From: Acanthosepion esculentum | Taxonomy: Eukaryota; Mollusca; Cephalopoda; Sepiida; Sepiidae | Direction of reading: 5' to 3' | Length of the DNA stretch: 64,000 bases | Assembly (NCBI GenBank): GCA_964036315.1 | Contig: OZ038495.1 | Location: 26,310,190 to 26,374,189, forward strand | In this document: positions 57,463-64,000 of the stretch, piece after piece | Layout of the letters: each line of letters starts with the position of its first letter | Position numbering within the stretch: the first letter of the stretch is position 1 | Notes under the pieces: model-generated | The model's input: only the letters and a program-made list of their open reading frames with translations | Database searches by the model: none | Told to the model about the DNA's origin: nothing | Position numbers and translations under genes: made by a program

Positions 57463-57963
57463 ATTCATACATGTTTCATTAAATAATATAGATAAGTGTT
57501 GTCTATATATTTTATGTAAGTTCTTTTCATATCGTCTGATAAGCTTAATAACATTATCATTAAACAATGAAAGAAAATCACAATATTGATACATATTTTT
57601 TAATCCAATCTAAGCTTTCCGCTTACATAAGCCATTATCAAAGATGACAATTACACAATATGTTAAGCAATACACGAACAAGAAATTGATGATAGTCTGT
57701 TTTTGTTTACATGGATGATTTCCAAGCAACGATAAACACGTGCATATAAGACGCTGAAAGCGAAAATCGCACCACAGCTCATGACGTCACACATGACCAC
57801 GCGAGAGTGAATCCGATGAGTATTGAGCATGGAAAGCCGTTGGTATGAACCAATGACTTCTGTTACTAATTATAGGCATTTAAGGATATTTGTGGAGATT
57901 TCATAGTTTATTTACATAAAATATATAGACAACACTTATCTATATTATTTAATGAAACATGTA

Positions 57964-57968
<5 letters not shown>
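57463..57968. repeat. 57-bp perfect inverted repeat enclosing 392 bp
   Basis: 57463-57519 and 57912-57968 are exact reverse complements (arm contains AATATAGATAAGTGTTGTCT). The enclosed part has a hammerhead-like relic on the minus strand at 57616-57641. (AT)n tracts lie outside both arms. Confidence 0.9.

Positions 57969-58037
<69 letters not shown>
57968..58037. repeat. (AT)n(GT)n microsatellite
   Basis: AT repeat passing into GT repeat; right border of the inverted-repeat segment. Confidence 0.95.
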
Positions 58038-58038
<1 letters not shown>

Positions 58039-58129
58039 ATTATCAGGTTTTTGTTGTAATAATATAAGTAACAATTGTTTTTGAGCTTTCCTATCCAGAG
58101 GGTTAGAGTCGCAAGCGTGACATGCATAT

Positions 58130-58480
58130 AGTCACATGACTAGACGCACTTGATCAGATGACAGTAGGAAGAAGTCACGAGATCTGTCTGTCTGTCTCTC
58201 TTTCTCTCTTAGAAGGAGTGTACATGTATGTGAGAAAGAGAAGGAAAATCCTGTTGTATATTTGTAAATATGTTCGTATATACCTATCTTTATCGTCTTT
58301 CTAAGACACTATCTCTCTCTCTCTCTCTCTCTCAGGATTACCTACTTGTTATTCATCCCTATTCATTTCAGTCGCTGTACAATGTTGTCGCTGTCTGAAA
58401 TAAACACAGCATGCTTGTCTTCAGCGTAGTTCGTGTGCACTTGAACTCGTTCTTTTCCATCAAATTTGCTTTCCAGCTTC
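58130..58480 (+). other. Non-coding block with TCTG/CT runs and a polyadenylation hexamer
   Basis: CTGTCTGTCTGTCTCTC at about 58182-58200, a (CT)n run at 58312-58334 and AATAAA at about 58398 precede a short G/C-richer end. It may be the end of a retroelement, but no boundaries are seen. Confidence 0.2.
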
Positions 58481-58679
58481 TGTGTTAAATACTTTCTTTA
58501 ACGATGGCCCCGATCCTTGACAGCCCTGTTGCGTCACCACATTGCACTTTTAGGCTAAAATGAGATGGCGTGCCGTTGGTATGATAGAAGTACATGTCAA
58601 CACATCGGACGAAAATAGGCACTAAGATGTTTTGCGGTGGGGAAAGGATAACAGAAAGAAAGACGAAGAAAGATAGCTG

Positions 58680-58681
<2 letters not shown>

Positions 58682-58730
<49 letters not shown>
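58682..58730. repeat. (AT)n microsatellite
   Basis: About 24 AT dinucleotides. Confidence 0.95.
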
Positions 58731-58732
<2 letters not shown>

Positions 58733-58739
58733 TGAAAGA

Positions 58740-59396
<657 letters not shown>

Positions 59397-59467
59397 TGCA
59401 CACATACATACACACAAAAAATATATATGTATAAGTATTTACCATTTAAGCATTAATATCATCAGTA

Positions 59468-59517
<50 letters not shown>

Positions 59518-59814
59518 ACAGTGTTGTGCAAAAGTAAGAGAGAGAGAAGAAAAATTTCACATTGGGGATGCAGAGGGTGATTTTACAATCCTGTGTTAAG
59601 CTTAGGCAATGAAAAATACAGAAATATCACAACTTTGTCCACGTTCTATTTACAGAGGTAAAAAGAGTGTTATATAGGAATAAAATGTCGCTGTTGACAT
59701 TTGAGTTTGAACATAGATCGCAGTGAGCAAACTCAGGCGATCCCATTATTGAATTAAGTGGGTCACGTGTCCATAGAGGAAACGCACGTATAAGATGTCG
59801 CGTGACGTCTAGAT

Positions 59815-59955
59815 TGATCTGCATTTCTTGTCTATTCTCTATTACAATTCAGATCTGCATTTCTAGTCTATTCTCTATTACTAGTCGAATCGCTATTTCT
59901 ATTCTATCCTCTATTACTATACAGATCACCATTTCTAGTCTACTCTATTCGATTA
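59815..59955. repeat. About four tandem units of 33-36 bp
   Basis: Units carry CATTTCT, GTCTATTCTCTATTAC and an A/G-rich link (GATCTG, GATCACC); they are imperfect. A TATAAG lies about 25 bp upstream, so this could be the start of an LTR transcript, but no other LTR feature was found. Confidence 0.6.
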
Positions 59956-60520
59956 TACGATTACTATTCGAGCGTTACTATAGTTGTAATCTGCGATTAC
60001 AAAGTCTGTACTACAACGAGCATTACGAAAGTGACAACGAGTGTTCGTTGACATCACAAAAAAAGAATATATGTCGGACTCCATAGTTGAGTGGGAAATT
60101 TTGAGTATCGAACGCGTGTTTGGCTGTATATTGTGTATGGGCGAAAAATCTGACGATCTTGCAATGCATGGGTGATGATAAAATACGAAATAGGAAGCCC
60201 ATCTCCATCTGCAAGCATAAGAATAAATTGTTCTAAAGAATGTTAGTGTGGGACAAATTTAAAGCTACCAACCACCTACCTCGCTTCATTACTACATATA
60301 TCCGAGCCTCCTGAATAGCACGCCTTGTATGGTAACGATATACCAATGTTATTTTGCAATAGATACAATAGGTCATATAATGGGCACCTAATTATAGAAT
60401 TGAGTTTCTTGCCCTTTTCAAACGCTTGGCGCTTGTGAGACCGCCGACAAATAAAGAACGCGTGCACATGAAAATTGCGGAAAACAGTGAAATTTAAGTA
60501 TCGCTTTTGTGCGCACGCGC

Positions 60521-60522
<2 letters not shown>

Positions 60523-60567
<45 letters not shown>
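60523..60567. repeat. (AT)n tract interrupted by a MITE
   Basis: AT repeat on the left of the MITE; TATATATA continues on its right at 60930-60938. Confidence 0.9.
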
Positions 60568-60571
<4 letters not shown>

Positions 60572-60929
60572 GACCCAAAAAAACGGGAATTTTTGAAGTG
60601 CGTATTGCCAGACATGAGCAAGTGGCAACACTGCGAGACAGTGACCTTGAGCAAGTAAACATTTCGCCATTTTAGTAACAAGAATGAAATTCACAATATC
60701 CCAGCTGAGATGTTGCATCAGTAAATAGGGGTCTCAACAGCAGATTTCAAGAATGCATTCGTACAGGAGAACGCCATCTACAGGACATAATTTAAAAAAA
60801 ATGAAAATTCCAACACTGTTTCTTAAATGGCATGTTTTAAGGTTTCAATTACTATGAATTAAATATTTTTCTTCCATCACCCTTGGTTTTATTGAATTGT
60901 TAAAAAGTTCCCGTTTTTTTGGGTCACCC
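60568..60929. mobile_element. 362-bp mariner-like MITE in an (AT)n tract
   Basis: Both ends are GGGTGACCCAAAAAAACGGG followed by AA (22 bp or more identical when inverted), with TA on each side. The inside has no transposase. Confidence 0.9.
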
Positions 60930-60947
60930 TATATATATGGATGAAAA

Positions 60948-61905
60948 TTTATGACAAAGTGGAAAAGTTTTCGTGTGGCTCGTTTAGTCCCTTAGGACTT
61001 CATCGGACTAAGTTTTTTTTTTTATTTTTTTTTTTTTACGATGATGCGACTACACATGCGCACAAACGAGAGACGCTGAGAATGTTAAATTCAGAATTTT
61101 AAAAAATGTGTTTTGAGTATATAATCTAGCCAATTTCATTTGGATTGTTTTTCTTGTTGCTTCCATCATCTTTGTTGTTAAATATCCCACATCGTGATAA
61201 CAAGATCTGAAAGAATGGTGAAACGTTGTAAGAACCTGGGGACAAATTTACTGTGGATGAACTAGCGATTAAAGCAATTTCTAAACATTTACGTCTCAGT
61301 GAATTATTTTCTCTTTTAATTAGAATAGCATTTTTTATGTCAAAATTGTGGTTACTCTCGGTATGGTGAGTAACTAATGCGTTTAACGTTTTGTTTTTTA
61401 AAATGTCTCTTTTGTGTTCATATAATCATTTATTTAAACTTGTTGAGGTTTCTAAAATATATTCTTTCTGTCAATCCTTTCAGGCAAGTTTTGGCTCGTT
61501 GTTTTATTTTGTATTGATTAAGTCTTTTATTGATTCAGATGGGTTTGTGACAAATTTTATGCTGAGTTTAGATCATTTCTTTTCGATTGTAGTTGTGACA
61601 GAGTTAGTGGGTAAAACAATATTTTATGATTCGTTGAGTTTCTCTTTAGGGGCCGCTTTTCTATTTTTGAATATTTTAGGAGTCTTTTGTTTCGCATTGA
61701 ATATAAAATAGGGTACTGGATGATCTTGAAAGTATTTTCAATATATTTTTTCTGTTCGTGCAAATATTGAGGGCTGCAATTTCCGAATGCTCTTAAATAG
61801 AATCTGAGGATTATTTCGGATATTATTTTGTTATGATGGGAATAGAAATTTATGAGATCATTTTTATTAGTTGATTTTTGTTGGACACTGAGTTTTACTT
61901 TTTCA
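60948..61905 (-). mobile_element. Penelope-like element, minus-strand half of an inverted pair
   Basis: Minus strand: PILYSMRNKRLLKYSKIEKR, then after a shift YEHKRDILKNKTLNALVTHH, ESNHNFDIKNAILIKR and RKCLEIALIASSSTVNLSPG with SYNVSPFF, the C-terminal half of a GIY-YIG endonuclease domain. The terminal repeat (60948-61130) follows with GCGACTACACATGCGCACAA. Same family as the copy at 18980-20432. Confidence 0.7.
60976..61012 (-). ncRNA. Degenerate hammerhead motif in PLE terminal repeat
   Basis: Minus strand CCGAUGA (one change from CUGANGA), helix II AGUCC/GGACU with loop UAAG, then AAAC where GAAAC is expected. A T-run expansion at 61013-61037 replaces part of helix I. Likely inactive. 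Confidence 0.4.
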
Positions 61906-61929
61906 GTTTTCTAAAATGAAGATAAATTA

Positions 61930-62490
61930 TAATATAGACTAATAGAATATCACCGTAGAATACTTAAATTTTGCGGTCTCCCTAAAACCCAGGAATAGGC
62001 ACCCTAATGCGGTCCATTATTTCAGGAATAGGAAGCGCCTCCGGAAAACAGGCTGAAGCCATAACAAAAATTTTAACCCTCCTCCTGGGAACAATCAGTA
62101 CATCACATATAAAAAAAAATCATTTTATATTCAAATTTCATTTTAAAAATTTCATATTCAATGCGAAACAAAATATTCAAAAATAGAAAAAACGGCCCCC
62201 CTCCTAAGACGAAAATGTTTAGAAAGTAATCTAATCGCTAGTTCATTCACAATAAATCTGCGTCCAGGTTCTTACAGATATTCTGTTATCACAATGTGGA
62301 ATATTTAATAAGACGATGGAAACAAAAAGAAAAAGAATCCAAATGAAATTGGCTAGATGATATACTCAAAACATATTTTAAAAAATTCTAAATTTAAAAT
62401 TCTCAACGTCTCTCGTTTGTGCGCATGTGTAGTCGCATCAACGGAAACACACGAAAACCTTTTCAACTTTGTCATACATATTTCGCCCAA
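61930..62490 (+). mobile_element. Penelope-like element, plus-strand half of an inverted pair
   Basis: The + frames give FCGLPKTQE and GSASGKQAEAITK-like pieces (RT entry motif LYGLPKTH), then YIQCETKYSKIEK, SNLIASSFTINLRPGSY. The terminal repeat at 62360-62480 is the complement of 61040-61130. Most of the RT is deleted. Confidence 0.65.
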
Positions 62491-62499
62491 AACTTCTTG

Positions 62500-64000
62500 A
62501 TATATAAAAATTTATAAATCGTTATCCCATATATAGGCTTCAGGAATAAATAGCATTATTATTAGATTTTTAGTAATAAAAACAATATAATAATCAGATG
62601 CTTGAAATTGTTTTGCTAAATTTTTCTCCTTTAGTTTGATTTTAGTTTAATTATAAGCATTGAAATTCTCAAAAGGGTCAGTTCGAATGGGAATACATAG
62701 TTCTCTAAAATATTAGGATTTTAGGCTGTTTAATTGATTTATGCGTTCGAAAACAAATATTTCCTTTTCGCTGAAAACTTGCCGCGAAATTTAATACTTA
62801 CTACTACGTCCGCGTGAAGTGAAGAAAATGTGAATCTCCATTACCTTTTCTCACGATAACACTCGTGGATTTAAGACCCTCATTTTTTTATGATACATTC
62901 TTACTTTTCTCGTAATACGTGAAATTTACTACTATATTTGGACACACACACTTACATTTACACATACATTTATTAAAATGCATCTTTCAAAAACACTAAA
63001 CCAATATTTTAACAACTCTGATTTTTTTTGCAGTAGCAATATTTTAAATAAATTGCATTTCAGCGACTGAAATTTTGCTTGAACAGTTGTATCATAATTT
63101 TCTTATTGAAAGTAACCAACATATCTGAATCATTTGCTGTGAACATTTACGTGTTACTATTTGAATGGGAATAATGTCTATATGAAAATTAATTCCATTC
63201 TTTTATGTACGTTTTCGCATTTTTAGCTCGTTTGTTTTTTAGTTTGTTGATTTGAATCCTACCAAATCGTATGTATTTTTTATTTCATTTAAAGTTCTAT
63301 TTCCTGTCAATAAGCAAGGGAAAACTATTGCAGTCAAAGGGAAAATATTTGCTTTTCTTAGTAAATTTCTTTGTTTGCATTTACACATTGTTATAAACGC
63401 GTGTATGGTAGCACGAGAGAGCAAACGAAACAACAAGTATTGCCGGTGAGGCAAAAAGAAAAGAAGCAAGAATTGTTAAGATCATTTTTTGTATTGCTGA
63501 TACAGAAGGTCAAGGTGAAATGTGTATTTGCGGGCGGGGAATGGACTTGGAGGAAGAGGAGAGTCGGTAGGTCCTGGAGTTGATTCGTGTGTCTTGTCTG
63601 TGGACCGAGGTCACTAGTGTTAATGTTGACAACTTGTCCGTCGTGGGCGGCGTTCTGAAAAGCAGATGGGATGGATCATGACTCATTATTTCTTTATTTT
63701 CTACTCCTATCAACACAACTCATTGACAGTCATCATTCGTTAGCAGACGATCGCTTTAAATAATTATTGCAATAAATTCCAATAATATCATATGGGAAAA
63801 GTCGTTCTTCACTATTCACTACATGCTATTTAAGAAGAAATGTTTACATTTTTTTTATACTCAGGTGATGGTAAGAGAAAAATGACATTTTCTGTGACTT
63901 AGCTATTACTATCATTAGGACGTAGCTGCGGTCAGTATATTACACCTTTGTCGAAAGTTTAACGTTTAATTTTATTTGTTGCCACTTATGATATACGTGG
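62500..64000. other. Unassigned interval to window end
   Basis: AT-rich to 63.3 kb, then a slightly GC-richer stretch to 63.7 kb with no coherent frame or terminal repeats. No gene is supported. Confidence 0.3.

Noticed and set aside
57616..57641. Hammerhead on the minus strand (UUGAUAA, GGCUUAUGUAAGC, GGAAA)
   Set aside because: The layout looks like a hammerhead, but the first core box has two changes at fixed positions; kept only as a relic in the inverted-repeat entry.
63239..63716. Several overlapping frames of 65-76 codons and a possible LTR
   Set aside because: The frames overlap on both strands without domain content, and no terminal repeats or primer-binding site could be found.

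Overview
The window is animal nuclear DNA: AT-rich, with long introns, GT-AG splice sites, long (AT)n and (CA)n microsatellites and many decayed transposons. The mixture of tRNA-derived SINEs, Penelope-like elements (PLEs) and mollusc-type coding exons suggests a lophotrochozoan, most likely a cephalopod such as an octopus. That assignment is an inference from repeat style, not from a database match.

Region 1 (1-21.9 kb) holds the 3' part of one real gene, a taxilin (coiled-coil, syntaxin-binding family), on the + strand. Ten coding exons can be placed by splice site and reading frame, from 189 to the TAA at 21310-21312. One of them is a possible 18-codon cassette exon. The introns carry a LINE ORF1 relic, a mariner relic, a LINE reverse-transcriptase relic, a PLE RT scrap, two Tc1 elements, a SINE and a PLE with a nested 137-bp MITE. 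They also hold a 138-bp hairpin and several local duplications.

Region 2 (21.3-37.7 kb) is the 3' flank and intergenic DNA. It holds a hammerhead-bearing PLE fragment, an internally deleted mariner, a GIY-YIG endonuclease fragment, hAT and LINE relics, a head-to-head SINE dimer, a second copy of the MITE and a SINE.

Region 3 (37.75-41.96 kb) is a 4.2-kb minisatellite with about 172 GTAAA cores. Its unit length changes in clean steps of 4 bp. It creates a spurious 1424-codon open frame.

Region 4 (42-64 kb) is a transposon graveyard with no convincing host gene. It holds a SINE with target-site duplications, several PLE copies (one locus is an inverted pair), LINE endonuclease and RT relics, a transposase relic of DUF4817 type, a DD37E Tc1/mariner with one frameshift, and a TA-flanked MITE.

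The most interesting signal is a set of hammerhead-ribozyme-like cores (CUGANGA, helix II, GAAA, very short helix III). The best are at 25991-26040 (-) and 56562-56604 (+). Weaker ones lie at 29341-29395, 57213-57272, 53123-53164 and 60976-61012. Three hammerhead-bearing or hammerhead-derived segments are bracketed on both sides by (AT)n tracts, which suggests a common mode of insertion.
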